A stretch of DNA of 64,000 bases from an uncultured bacterium (GTDB taxonomy: Bacteria; Bacillota; Clostridia; TANB77; CAG-508): contig CAJMRY010000002.1 of the NCBI GenBank assembly GCA_905215935.1, forward strand, positions 62,001-126,000, given 5' to 3'. The translations under genes were made by a program, and so were the position numbers. Shown here piece after piece: positions 35,907-45,160 of the stretch (position 1 is its first letter; each line of letters opens with the position of its first letter). The notes under the pieces are model-generated. The model searched no databases. It saw only the letters and a list, made by a program, of their open reading frames with translations, and was not told the DNA's origin.

Positions 35907-36215
35907 ATGTTAAGTAATTTTACAAAAATTGATGAAGAATTTATATGTGAAAATTGCGGCAAACATGTTTCTAAATTAGGGTATACATGTAGAAATCATT
36001 GTCCATATTGCTTACATTCTAAACATGTGGATGTAAATCCAGGAGATAGAGCAGAAGATTGTCATGGAACGCTAGAACCGATTGGATTAGAGATAGATTC
36101 TAAAAAAGGATATGTAATTGTTTTTAAATGTAAGAAATGTGGAATGATTAGAAAAAATAAAGCGGCAAAAGATGATGATATGGATTTAATAATAGGTCTT
36201 AGTGCAAGACATTAG
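35907..36215 (+). CDS. RNHCP domain protein
   Basis: 102 residues. Two zinc-knuckle pairs, FICENCGKHV and CRNHCPYCLHSKHVD, and a later CKKCGMIRKNKAAKDD. The RNHCPYC core and the HVDVNPGDRAEDC segment define the RNHCP family, small proteins found beside nucleic-acid genes and of unknown role. It is 36 bases behind the nucleoside kinase with an AAAGGAAAA ribosome binding site. Confidence 0.9.
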   Translation: MLSNFTKIDEEFICENCGKHVSKLGYTCRNHCPYCLHSKHVDVNPGDRAEDCHGTLEPIGLEIDSKKGYVIVFKCKKCGMIRKNKAAKDDDMDLIIGLSARH

Positions 36216-36259
36216 TAAAATAAATGTTATGTTCATGTTTTACATTTATGGGGAAAATA

Positions 36260-36327
36260 GTTACCGCCTATCAAGAGTTAAATATATATTTTTTAACTCT
36301 TGATAGGCTAATATGTGCTTTTAAGTA
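36260..36327. repeat. GTTACCGC-bounded inverted-repeat element, short copy
   Basis: GTTACCGC (36260-36267), arms CCTATCAAGAGTTAAA and TTTAACTCTTGATAGG, then CTAATATGTGCTTTTAAGTA. The outer ends match the element at 21040; the stem sequence is unrelated. Confidence 0.7.
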
Positions 36328-36446
36328 GTTTGCAATAGATATTTGTATTAAACATAATATGTAGAAGTAACATTAAATAAGTTAATGTAGTTATGTATAT
36401 ATTGGAAAGTAAAAGGGGATAATAAAGTTAAAAGAGGTGGATACAT

Positions 36447-37125
36447 ATGCAAGAAGAAAGTATAGGAATGGAAAAAAGACTTATTAGAATTCCTAAGTAT
36501 ACATTAGGTGAAGAACTAATTAGTGCAATATCACATGGTATTGGTGCAGGACTTGGAATTGCGGCACTTGTTCTTTGTACCGTAAAGTCTGCAATACATC
36601 ATAATCCATATGCTGTTGTAAGTTCATGTTTATATGGAAGTACTCTAATTATTTTATATTTAATTTCAACATTATATCATAGTTTTAAGCCAAGTATTGG
36701 AGCTAAAAGAGTGTTTAGAATATTTGATCATTGTAGTATATTTTTACTTATATTTGGAACATATGCGCCTTTTACATTAGTTACATTAAATGGGGGAGTT
36801 CGGATGGGTTATTTTCTCCATAATATTAGCTACAACTGTGTTAGGTATAGTATTAAATTCAATAAACTTAGAAAAATATAAAAAAATATCTATGGCTTGT
36901 TATATAATTATGGGATGGATGATTATATTTGCGTTTAATCCAATGTGTAGAATACTAGATTTAAATGGTATAATTTTATTAGTGGTAGGAGGAGTTGTAT
37001 ATACTATTGGTGCTGCTATATATGGGTTAGGAAAAAAAGTTAAATATATGCATTCATTGTGGCACTTCTTTGTTTTGGGTGGTAGTATATTACATTTTTT
37101 GTGTATTTATTTATATGTTATATAG
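36447..37125 (+). CDS. Hemolysin III family membrane protein, interrupted by one CGGA site
   Basis: Read with a +1 step at 36801 the product is 225 residues, close to the usual Hly-III length, with seven membrane helices. The opening LGEELISAISHGIGAGLG, the STLYHSFKP helix and RIFDHCSIFLLIFGTYAPF are typical, as are the later HSLWHFFVLGGSILHF residues. Without the step the frame ends 26 codons later in nonsense and loses four helices. With it the loop reads NGGV-Gly-WVIF, matching the family GxxGW motif, so the inserted residue is glycine. The family belongs to the PAQR group; lytic activity of most members is unproven. Confidence 0.9.
36801..36804 (+). other. CGGN site 4 (CGGA, Gly 119 of hemolysin III)
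   Basis: In-frame CGG follows GTT. Reading GGA restores the Gly of the Hly-III GxxGW motif. Confidence 0.9.
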
Positions 37126-37179
37126 AAAAATGGAAAAAAGTTCTTGCAAAACAAATATAGTAGTGATAAAATTAAAATG

Positions 37180-37332
37180 AATTTAAAAGGGAGTAGCTTA
37201 AAAAATACTAATCAACAATCTCGAATTATTATCTGGTTAGTAACCTTATAAACTAAGGAAGCAAGACTTTTAAAGAAAGTATTATATGGAGTAAAAAATA
37301 TAATAAGTTCTTTAAGAGTCTTATTTTTATAT
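37180..37332 (+). ncRNA. yybP-ykoY manganese riboswitch with terminator
   Basis: The leader begins AAAGGGAGTAGCTT, the most conserved segment of yybP-ykoY RNAs, and later has CTGGTTAGTAACC and GCAAGACTTTT as expected of the second conserved loop. A terminator follows, with AAGACTTTTAAAGAA (from about 37263) against TTCTTTAAGAGTCTT and a T run to 37330. The downstream gene is a cation P-type ATPase, a classic target. Mn2+ binding would prevent termination and allow the pump to be made. It fills most of the 281-base gap. Confidence 0.85.
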
Positions 37333-37406
37333 AATAGAATACTTATAGAAATATTATATAAACTAACCATATTAAGAAGTAATTTTTTAGAAAGGATGAG
37401 AAAATA

Positions 37407-40154
37407 TTGGAAAAGAATTGGTTTAGTAAAAGTGTAGAGGAAGTAAAAAATGAACTTGAAACAGATTTAGAAAAAGGACTTACAGATGAGATAGTAAAAA
37501 TACAAAGAGAAAAATATGGAACAAATGAATTAAAAGCTCAAAAAAAGAAGAGTTTATTTGTAAAGTTTTTAGAACAATTTAAAGATTTTATGATAATAGT
37601 ATTAATTATAGCAGCAGTTGTTTCAGGTGTTGTTGGTTATATGGAAGGGGATGGAATTACAGATTCTATAATTATCTTAATTGTAGTTATAGTTAATGCA
37701 ATTATAGGTGTAGCACAAGAAGCAAAAGCAGAAAAATCATTAGAAGCACTTCAAAAATTAAGTAGTCATTCAGCAAAAGTTATGAGAAATGGTAATTTAG
37801 CAGTTGTACCTTCTAAAGAATTAGTACCAGGAGATATTGTAATATTAGATACTGGAGATTTTGTACCAGCAGATTTAAGAATTATAGAATCAGCTAATTT
37901 AAAATCACAAGAAGCATCATTAACTGGTGAATCTGTACCAGTAGAGAAGAATGAAAAGATAATAAATGATGAAAAAGTTGGAATTGGAGATAGAGTAAAT
38001 ATGCTATTTTCTTCAAGTCTTATTACTTATGGTAGAGGAAAAGGAATAGTAGTAGAAACAGGTATGAATACAGAAGTTGGAAAGATTGCAGGAATTATCA
38101 ACGATACTGTAAAATCTGAAACACCACTTCAAACTAAGCTTAATAAATTAGGTAAAACATTAGGATTAGCAGCACTTGTAATTTGTGCAGTTATTTTTGG
38201 AATAGGATTACTTTATGGAAAAGAACCAATAGATATGTTTATGACGGCTGTTAGTTTAGCAGTTGCAGCAATTCCAGAGGGATTAGCTGCAGTATCTACA
38301 ATAGTTCTTGCAATAGGTGTACAAAGAATGGTAAAAAAACATGCTATTGTTAAAAAATTACCAGCAGTAGAAACATTAGGAAGTAGTACAGTAATTTGCT
38401 CAGATAAAACAGGAACATTAACACAAAATAAAATGACGGTTAAAAAAGTTTTTTATGATGGAAATTTAGTGAATTTAGAAGATATTAAACAAGAAGAAAT
38501 AAAGGATGACTTAGAAAAACTTGTATATGTTAGTATGCTATGTAATGATACAAAAGTTGGAAAAGACAATGAATTAACAGGAGATCCAACAGAAACAGCT
38601 TTAATAGATATGGGATTTAATTTATCTTTTAAACCTGAACTTTTTGAAATGCTTCCAAGAGTGGCAGAAATTCCATTTGATTCAGATAGAAAATTAATGA
38701 CAACAATTCATAAACTAAATGACAAATATATAGTTTATACTAAAGGTGGAGTAGATGAATTATTAAAAAGATGTAACAAATATATAATAAATAATGAACT
38801 AAAAGATGACTTAGATTCATATAAACCTACAATATATAAGAATAATGAGGAAATGGCTAAAAATGCATTAAGAGTACTTGCAATGGGATATAAAGAATTA
38901 GAACATATGCCAACAGAAGAAGAAGTTAAAAATATGGAATCTGATTTGATATATATTGGAATGGTTGGTATGATAGATCCACCAAGAGAAGAAGCAAAGC
39001 TTGCTGTAGAAAAATGTAAAACAGCAGGAATAAAAACAGTTATGATAACAGGTGACCATAAGATAACAGCAACAGCAATAGCTAAATCTTTAGGAATATT
39101 AGAAAACGAAGACGAAGCAATTACTGGAGCAGAACTAGAAGAAATGTCTGATGAAGATTTAAAGAAAAATATTAGGAAATATTCTGTATATGCAAGGGTA
39201 TCACCAGAGCACAAAGTAAGAATTGTAAAAGCATGGCAAGCAAATGGAGAAATTGTTAGTATGACAGGTGATGGTGTAAATGATGCACCAGCTTTAAAAA
39301 CAGCAGATATTGGTTGTGCAATGGGAATGGTAGGAACAGATGTTGCAAAAGAAGCAGCAGATGTTATATTAACAGATGATAATTTTGCAACTGTTGTATC
39401 TGCAGTTGAAGAAGGAAGACGTATTTATGATAATATATTAAAAGCAATTCAGTTTTTACTTTCAAGTAATGTTGGTGAAATTATAGTTTTATTTGTTGCA
39501 ATTTTAATTACACCATTATTAAGTAATATATTCGGAATAGATATAAAATTAATAGAACCTCTACTTCCAATTCATATATTATGGGTAAACTTAGTAACAG
39601 ACTCATTACCTGCTTTAGCATTGGCAGTAGACCCAGCAGAAAAAGATATTATGAATAGAAAACCTTTAAAACCAGGTAAAGGAATATTTACTAAAGGAAT
39701 GACATGGCGAATTGTATATCAAGGAATTATGATAGGTTTAATAACACTTGCAGCATTTGTAATTGGTCTAGCAACACCAGATAGCAGTTTGCCAGAAGTA
39801 TATAATGATGCAGGAGTTAGATTATCAAATGAAGAAGTAAAAGTAGAAATTGGTCAAACAATGGCATTTACAGTACTTGCGTTATCAGAATTAGTTCATG
39901 TATTTAATATTAGAAATAATAAAAAGTCTATATTTAAAACAAAAGTGTTTAATAATAGTAAATTAGTTCTTGCAATAGGAGTATCAGCTGCTTTAATGCT
40001 TGTAATATTATTAGTACCAGGACTTAGACATATATTTAGTATTCCAGTATTACCAACTCAAAATATAATAGAAATTATATTACTTGTTTTTGCACCACTT
40101 GTTATTGTTGAATTATTTAAATTGTTTAAAATTAATACGATTAAAGATGAGTAG
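37407..40154 (+). CDS. Cation-transporting P-type ATPase (calcium/manganese type)
   Basis: 915 residues of the P2A group. N-terminal actuator domain with LTGES, phosphorylation site CSDKTGTLTQNKM (near residue 330), hinge TGDGVNDAPALK, and ten membrane helices including the ion-binding PEGL in helix 4. The length and DKTGTLTQNKM fit Ca2+-ATPases of the PMR1/YloB type, which can also export Mn2+. Control by an upstream manganese riboswitch supports Mn2+ export. The start is TTG 37407 behind AAAGGATGAG. No in-frame CGG in this long gene. Confidence 0.92.
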   Translation: MEKNWFSKSVEEVKNELETDLEKGLTDEIVKIQREKYGTNELKAQKKKSLFVKFLEQFKDFMIIVLIIAAVVSGVVGYMEGDGITDSIIILIVVIVNAIIGVAQEAKAEKSLEALQKLSSHSAKVMRNGNLAVVPSKELVPGDIVILDTGDFVPADLRIIESANLKSQEASLTGESVPVEKNEKIINDEKVGIGDRVNMLFSSSLITYGRGKGIVVETGMNTEVGKIAGIINDTVKSETPLQTKLNKLGKTLGLAALVICAVIFGIGLLYGKEPIDMFMTAVSLAVAAIPEGLAAVSTIVLAIGVQRMVKKHAIVKKLPAVETLGSSTVICSDKTGTLTQNKMTVKKVFYDGNLVNLEDIKQEEIKDDLEKLVYVSMLCNDTKVGKDNELTGDPTETALIDMGFNLSFKPELFEMLPRVAEIPFDSDRKLMTTIHKLNDKYIVYTKGGVDELLKRCNKYIINNELKDDLDSYKPTIYKNNEEMAKNALRVLAMGYKELEHMPTEEEVKNMESDLIYIGMVGMIDPPREEAKLAVEKCKTAGIKTVMITGDHKITATAIAKSLGILENEDEAITGAELEEMSDEDLKKNIRKYSVYARVSPEHKVRIVKAWQANGEIVSMTGDGVNDAPALKTADIGCAMGMVGTDVAKEAADVILTDDNFATVVSAVEEGRRIYDNILKAIQFLLSSNVGEIIVLFVAILITPLLSNIFGIDIKLIEPLLPIHILWVNLVTDSLPALALAVDPAEKDIMNRKPLKPGKGIFTKGMTWRIVYQGIMIGLITLAAFVIGLATPDSSLPEVYNDAGVRLSNEEVKVEIGQTMAFTVLALSELVHVFNIRNNKKSIFKTKVFNNSKLVLAIGVSAALMLVILLVPGLRHIFSIPVLPTQNIIEIILLVFAPLVIVELFKLFKINTIKDE

Positions 40155-40242
40155 ATTATAGTATTATATATATAATATATTGATGAATATAAATTAATAA
40201 TAAATATAAAAAGATTTGTAGTTTGTACTAATATTATTCTAA

Positions 40243-40277
40243 AAAAAGTAGCATTGAAAAGTGCTACTTTTTTATAA
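40243..40277 (+). terminator. Terminator of the P-type ATPase gene
   Basis: AAAAGTAGCA / TGCTACTTTT stem followed by TTTA. Confidence 0.85.
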
Positions 40278-40298
40278 TAATATTAAATTTTTTCATCT

Positions 40299-40305
40299 TT
40301 CGACA
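40299..40305 (-). promoter_or_regulatory. Putative Spo0A box before the 40.4-kb gene
   Basis: TTCGACA in the gap, 104 bases before the start codon and just after a terminator. Core match only. Confidence 0.35.
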
Positions 40306-40408
40306 ATATTCGTGGGATTTTTTTTAAAACTTGAATTAGAATAATAAAAATATATAAATAAATAGGCAAATAATGGATAAAATATAATATTTATATGGGA
40401 GGATTTAT

Positions 40409-41214
40409 ATGAAGAAATATTTAAAAGTTTTAGTCTATATTATAAGTATTCTTATTTTGAGTATAATAATAACATTTTTTCTCATTAAACTAATTGATAT
40501 AGATGATAATAAAAATAATGCTTTGCAATCTAGTAGTAATCGGGAATAATATACTAAAATTTGATGATGCTCCAATTAAATATGAAGAAAAATACGAAAA
40601 AGCAAAGGGAATTATTAGTACTATAAAAAAAGATGGTGCTATAATAATAATAAGCAATATATTTCAATTAAATACTAATCACTATTTAAAAAACAATGTT
40701 TATGAAGGATATGATAAACGTGAAATTCTTTGTAAGGAAAATGCTCATTTTTTAAACTATATGGATTCATCTGAAATGAAATTTGAAGATATAGAAGAGC
40801 GGTGATATTTTACTTTATGATGGTAATATTGAATGGATTTCGAAAGGTTTGCGAAGAGTTGATTCAAATGATAATGTTTATATTATAAAAATTAATGATG
40901 TACATAAAATGGCAAAGGAATATTATAAAGGAATGAAAGAATTAAAAAATGTAGATCTTGTAGGTTATAAAGAATATACAGACAATATTGAAAAATATCA
41001 TGTAAGATATTTGTGGGGAAGGTTTAAATTTAAAACATTTAGGGGTGATGAATTATCAACTATATTCGAATTTCAGATTGCAGATGATACGGTAGTGGAA
41101 AATGAAGAAAATAATAAGTTTGCTGATATTATTTTAAAAAATAACTTGGAAGATATAATTTCATCGCCAGATTATGGATATGTTGGAGAGATAGAAAAGA
41201 TAACCTATAGATAA
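40409..41214 (+). CDS. Membrane-anchored protein of unknown function, interrupted by CGGG and CGGT sites
   Basis: The start is ATG 40409 behind GGGAGGA. Read with +1 steps at 40541 and 40800 the product is 267 residues: an N-terminal membrane helix (about 5-28), then a soluble part. The first frame stops at once after the first CGG (CGG GAA TAA), and the middle frame stops at the second (CGG TGA). Only the two-step reading gives a continuous protein: SSNGNNILKFDDAPIKYEEKYEKA, then FEDIEEGDILLYDGNIEWISKGLRR. No known domain is recognised. Three frames that join seamlessly through the same signal argue for one real gene rather than decay. Confidence 0.75.
40541..40544 (+). other. CGGN site 5 (CGGG, Gly 45)
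   Basis: The only CGGG among the 16. In-frame CGG follows AAT and the next in-frame triplets are GAA TAA, so no product is possible without a shift. Confidence 0.75.
40800..40803 (+). other. CGGN site 6 (CGGT, Gly 131)
   Basis: In-frame CGG follows GAG and is followed directly by TGA in the +0 frame (CGG TGA). GGT 40801 opens the third segment. Confidence 0.8.
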
Positions 41215-41410
41215 TATAAAAAATTATAGTTCTAATACATTGGAATTATTACAAATAATTAATATAACCTAAATTAATATACGAAAACATTATAAGAAGT
41301 GTTAATGTACTTTTTATGATGTTTATTTTTGTAAAAAATATAAAATAAACACTATCAAATTCCGATATAATGTTATATAATTAGACAAGAAAAGTAAGGT
41401 GATATTTTTT

Positions 41411-42294
41411 ATGTATGATTTAATTGTTACAAAACAAAAAAATGATAAAACAAAATTATTAATAATATTATTAGTAATTTGCTTTTTATTAGGTTTATTT
41501 TTTATAATTGGAATTAACAAAATAAATATTGCAAATAATAAAGATATACAAGTAGTAAAGATGACTGAAATAGACATAAATGATGTAATAACAAAACAAA
41601 AAAGCTTAGAAATGAAAAATAGAAACAAACTTGCTTTAACACAAGAACAAATAGATAGAATAAGTAATATTTATTCATCATGTGAAGAAAAAAGAGCTTT
41701 TTTAACTTTTGATGATGGTCCATCTAAAACTGTAACTCCATTAATATTAGATGTATTAAAACAAGAAAATATAAAAGCTACGTTTTTTGTATTAGGAAGC
41801 AGAGTAGAATATAATCCGGAAATAATAAATAGAATTTTTGAAGAAGGTCATTATATAGCAAATCATGGCTATTCACATAAATATAGTAGTATTTATACTA
41901 GCATTGAATCTGTATTAGATGAATATAATAAAACAGAACAATATATAAAAACAGCACTTAAAAATGATGATTATAACTCTAGAGTTTTTAGATTTCCTCG
42001 GACGGTTCTGTAGGTGGAAAATACCATCAAATTAAACAAGATACAAAAGAGCTATTAAAACAAAATAATATTGCGTTTTTGGACTGGAATGCTCTTAGTA
42101 ATGATTCGGCTGGTAGCAATACTAAAGAAGATATAATGAAAAATATTACAGAAACAGTAGGAACAAAAAACAGTGTAGTTATATTAATGCATGATGCAGG
42201 CGATAAAATATTAACTTATGAGACATTACCAGATATAATTAAATATTTAAAAGATAATAATTATGTATTTAAGAGTCTTTATGATATTTTATAA
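41411..42294 (+). CDS. Polysaccharide deacetylase, interrupted by two consecutive CGGN units
   Basis: Product of 293 residues if two extra C bases are skipped. An N-terminal membrane anchor (about 15-36) is followed by a NodB domain: FLTFDDGPSK (motif 1, metal Asp), HGYSHKY (motif 2, the two His near 153 and 157), FRFPGGSVGG (motif 3), LDWNALSNDS (motif 4) and VVILMHDAG (motif 5). The conserved Pro-Gly-Gly of motif 3 is written CCT CGGA CGGT TCT: two extra C, one before each glycine codon. Without both steps the frame stops at 42011. Likely a peptidoglycan or polysaccharide N-deacetylase outside the cell. Start ATG 41411 behind AAGGTG. Confidence 0.92.
41999..42002 (+). other. CGGN site 7 (CGGA, Gly 197 of the deacetylase)
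   Basis: First of two adjacent units. Follows CCT of the FRFP motif; supplies the first Gly of PGG. Confidence 0.95.
42003..42006 (+). other. CGGN site 8 (CGGT, Gly 198 of the deacetylase)
   Basis: Directly follows site 7. Skipping only one C leaves GGA CGG and the wrong frame; skipping both gives Gly-Gly-Ser-Val-Gly-Gly as conserved in NodB domains. Confidence 0.95.
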
Positions 42295-42370
42295 AAATTT
42301 ATTAAGGCAAGTTAAGGATAAGAAAATTAAAGAATATAAAATACAAAATTGCTAAAACTGGAGGTATTTT

Positions 42371-43230
42371 ATGTATGATGCAATAGTTGTAGGGAGTGGA
42401 CCTGCCCGGTATTACTGCAGGAATTTATATGAAAAGGGCAAATTTAAATGTATTAATTGTAGCTAAAGGTTATGGAGCTTTAAAAAAAGCAGAAAATATA
42501 GAAAATTATTATGGTATAGAAAAAATAAATGGCAAAGATTTACATGATATTGGAATAAAACAAGCAGAAAAATTAGGAATAGAAATAGTTAAAGATGAAG
42601 TGATTCGGAATTTATAAAGATGAAAGTTTTGTAGTCGAAACTGTTAATTCAGAGTATGAAGCTAAAAATGTAATACTTGCAACAGGAAAAGAAAGACTTA
42701 CTCCTAAAATTAAAGGTATAAAAGAATTTGAAGGAAAAGGTATTAGCTATTGTGCTGTTTGTGATGCGTTTTTTTATAGAAATAAGAATGTTGCAGTACT
42801 AGGAAGCGGAAATTATGCAATTCATGAAGCAAAACAATTAATGCAAGTAGCAAAATCGGTAGTATTATTAACAAATGGAGATAAAAGAATAGAAAATAGA
42901 GATATAGCTATAGATGTAAACGAAAAAAATATAAAAGAAATAAGAGGAAGTAATAAAGTAGAAGAAATACAATTTTCTGATGATACAACATTAACACTTA
43001 ATGGAATATTTATTGCAGTTGGAACTGCTACTAGTACAGATTTAGCAAAAAAAATAGGTGCAATAATTCAAAATAATAACATAAAAGTAAATGAAGAAAT
43101 GCAAACATCAGTTGAAGGATTATATGCATGTGGTGATTGTACAGGAGGTTTACTTCAGATTTCAAAAGCAATTTATGAGGGAACAAAAGCAGGTTTGACA
43201 GTTATAGATAATGTAAAAAATAAAGCTTAG
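42371..43230 (+). CDS. trxB: Thioredoxin reductase, interrupted by CGGT and CGGA sites
   Basis: Read with +1 steps at 42407 and 42606 the product is 285 residues, a little shorter than most TrxB. The FAD motif is VVGSGPA-Gly-ITAG: the last Gly of GxGxxG is the CGGT. The redox pair is YCAVCDAF near residue 121, a second dinucleotide motif is LGSGNYAIHEA, and YACGDCTGGLLQ closes the FAD domain. The second step joins VKDEVI-Gly-IYKDESFVVE. It uses NAD(P)H to reduce the thioredoxin encoded 175 bases downstream. The start is ATG 42371 behind GGAGG. Without a shift the product would be about 35 residues. Confidence 0.94.
42407..42410 (+). other. CGGN site 9 (CGGT, Gly 13 of TrxB)
   Basis: Follows GCC. 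The glycine is the third, near-invariant Gly of the FAD-binding GxGxxG motif, which fixes the residue identity. Confidence 0.95.
42606..42609 (+). other. CGGN site 10 (CGGA, Gly 79 of TrxB)
   Basis: Follows ATT. The zero frame reaches TAA at 42615; the +1 frame continues with the TrxB sequence. Confidence 0.9.
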
Positions 43231-43405
43231 ATAAAAATAGTTACTACTAAAAATTAAGGAAATTATTTTTATAATAGTAACACAAAATAATTTAACAATT
43301 TGAAATGAAATAAAAATTTTTATTAATAAAATGGTTCCATTATACCAAATTAAAAATTAATGGAGAAAGGTAAGTATAATTTTAATATTATACAAGGTAC
43401 AAAAT

Positions 43406-43717
43406 ATGAGTGTTTTAGAAATAACAAGTAATAATTTTGAAGAGGAAGTTATAAAATCAGATAAACCAGTACTAGTTGATTTTTGGGCAAGTTGGTGCAT
43501 GCCTTGTAAAATGATGTCGAAAACAATAGAAGAAATTGCAAATGATATGGGCAAAGAAGTAAAGGTATGTAAGATAAATATTGATGAAGAACAAGAATTG
43601 GCTGTAAGATTTGGAGTAATGAGTATACCAACTTTCTTAATATTTAAAAATGGAAAATTATCAGACATGACAGTGGGAGTGCAAGAAAAAGAAAATATTA
43701 CAAAATTATTGAAATAA
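43406..43717 (+). CDS. trxA: Thioredoxin
   Basis: 103 residues. Active site WASWCMPCK near residue 30, then the cis-Pro loop MSIPTFLIFKNG. WCMPC is a slight variant of WCGPC and is seen in anaerobes. It would be reduced by the adjacent thioredoxin reductase and in turn reduce protein disulfides. The start is ATG 43406 with a weak AAGGTA ribosome binding site. No in-frame CGG. Confidence 0.93.
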   Translation: MSVLEITSNNFEEEVIKSDKPVLVDFWASWCMPCKMMSKTIEEIANDMGKEVKVCKINIDEEQELAVRFGVMSIPTFLIFKNGKLSDMTVGVQEKENITKLLK

Positions 43718-43724
43718 AATATAA

Positions 43725-43772
43725 AATTTAAAGGCGAGATAAAATTAACAATTTTATTCTCGCCTTTAAATT
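43725..43772 (+). terminator. Long perfect hairpin after thioredoxin
   Basis: AATTTAAAGGCGAGATAAAA pairs with TTTTATTCTCGCCTTTAAATT across a small loop, about 20 bp. The tail (GCTTTTAAA) has only a short T run. The rest of the gap to 44041 is AT-rich and shows nothing else. Confidence 0.7.
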
Positions 43773-44041
43773 GCTTTTAAACAACTTATTGATTTTTTAA
43801 AAATCTAATTTCAAATCTAGAGTATATAAGCACATATAAAACCTACTTTACACTAAATATTAAATAGAATGAAAATTCATATTTTAATGAAAAGTACATA
43901 CTAGAATATTAATCATTATTATGTTGTTACATTGTCATTTAAATAAAATAAACTACATAATATAACCATATAAAAATAAAATCAATTTTTATTTGTATTT
44001 TTATATATTATAATATATAATTAGGAAAAAAGGAGAAAAAA

Positions 44042-45160
44042 ATGAAAAAGAAAATAATAATATTAATAATAGCAGTTATATTAATACTATTAACTACAAT
44101 ATTTTGCATTATACTTATAAAAAATACAAAAAATGATAATAAAAACATTATAGAAAATAATGAAATAGAAATTAACAATACATATGATACTAATACAAAT
44201 AGTAGCTCTAATATTATAGATAATAATCAAATAAATGAACAATCAAATGAAATATCAAATAATCCGCAAACACCAATTCAAAAATATGGGAAGTTAAAAG
44301 TTGAACAATCTAAATTGGTATCTGAAGATGGAAATGTAGTCATTTTAAAAGGTATAAGCACACATGGAATAGAATGGTTTCCTCAATATGTAAATAAAGA
44401 GTCATTTAAATTGATGAGAGATGAATATAATATGAATTTAATAAGACTTGCCGTATATAGCGAAGGGTATAACGAAAAACAAAATAAAATAATAGAAGAA
44501 GGAATAGATTATGCTACAGATTTGGGAATGTATGTTATTGTAGATTGGCATATATTAAACGATAATAATCCTAATATAAATAAAGAAAAAGCAAAAGTAT
44601 TTTTTAGTTATATTGCTAATAAATATAAAAATAATATAAATATAATTTATGAAATATGTAATGAGCCAAATGGTAATACTACGTGGGAAAAAGATATAAA
44701 ACCATATGCAGAAGATATAATTAATCTTATACATGGTATTAATGAAGATGCGATAATTTTATGTGGTACACCACAATTCTGCCAAAAAATAAATGAAGTA
44801 ACAAAATCACCTATAACAGGGCATAAAAATATAATGTACACATTACATTTTTACGCATCAACACATAAACAAGAATTGAGAAATGAATTATCAGATGCAA
44901 TCGAAAAAGGTTTACCAATTTTTGTATCTGAATTTGGAATTTCAGAAGCAAGTGGTAATGGAAGCATAAATATTGATGAAGCAAATAAATGGATTGATTT
45001 ATTAATTTCAAATAATATCAGCTTTGTGTATTGGAATTTATCAAATAAAAATGAATCTACAGCTTTTTTAAGAAATAGTACAAGCAAAATAAATAACTGG
45101 AGCGTTGAAGAATTATCAGATGCTGGAAAATGGTTTATAAATATATTAAAAAATAATTAA
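44042..45160 (+). CDS. Membrane-anchored GH5 family glycoside hydrolase
   Basis: 372 residues. A membrane anchor (about 4-25) and an Asn/Ser-rich linker (about 30-80) lead to a GH5 cellulase-fold domain: LKGISTHGIEW, LIRLAVY, VIVDWHIL, the acid/base in YEICNEPNG (near 206) and the nucleophile in IFVSEFGIS (near 300). It probably cleaves beta-1,4-linked glucans or mannans at the cell surface. It is a single-gene unit with an AAGGAG ribosome binding site. GH5 genes are frequent in fibre-degrading gut anaerobes. Confidence 0.9.
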   Translation: MKKKIIILIIAVILILLTTIFCIILIKNTKNDNKNIIENNEIEINNTYDTNTNSSSNIIDNNQINEQSNEISNNPQTPIQKYGKLKVEQSKLVSEDGNVVILKGISTHGIEWFPQYVNKESFKLMRDEYNMNLIRLAVYSEGYNEKQNKIIEEGIDYATDLGMYVIVDWHILNDNNPNINKEKAKVFFSYIANKYKNNINIIYEICNEPNGNTTWEKDIKPYAEDIINLIHGINEDAIILCGTPQFCQKINEVTKSPITGHKNIMYTLHFYASTHKQELRNELSDAIEKGLPIFVSEFGISEASGNGSINIDEANKWIDLLISNNISFVYWNLSNKNESTAFLRNSTSKINNWSVEELSDAGKWFINILKNN

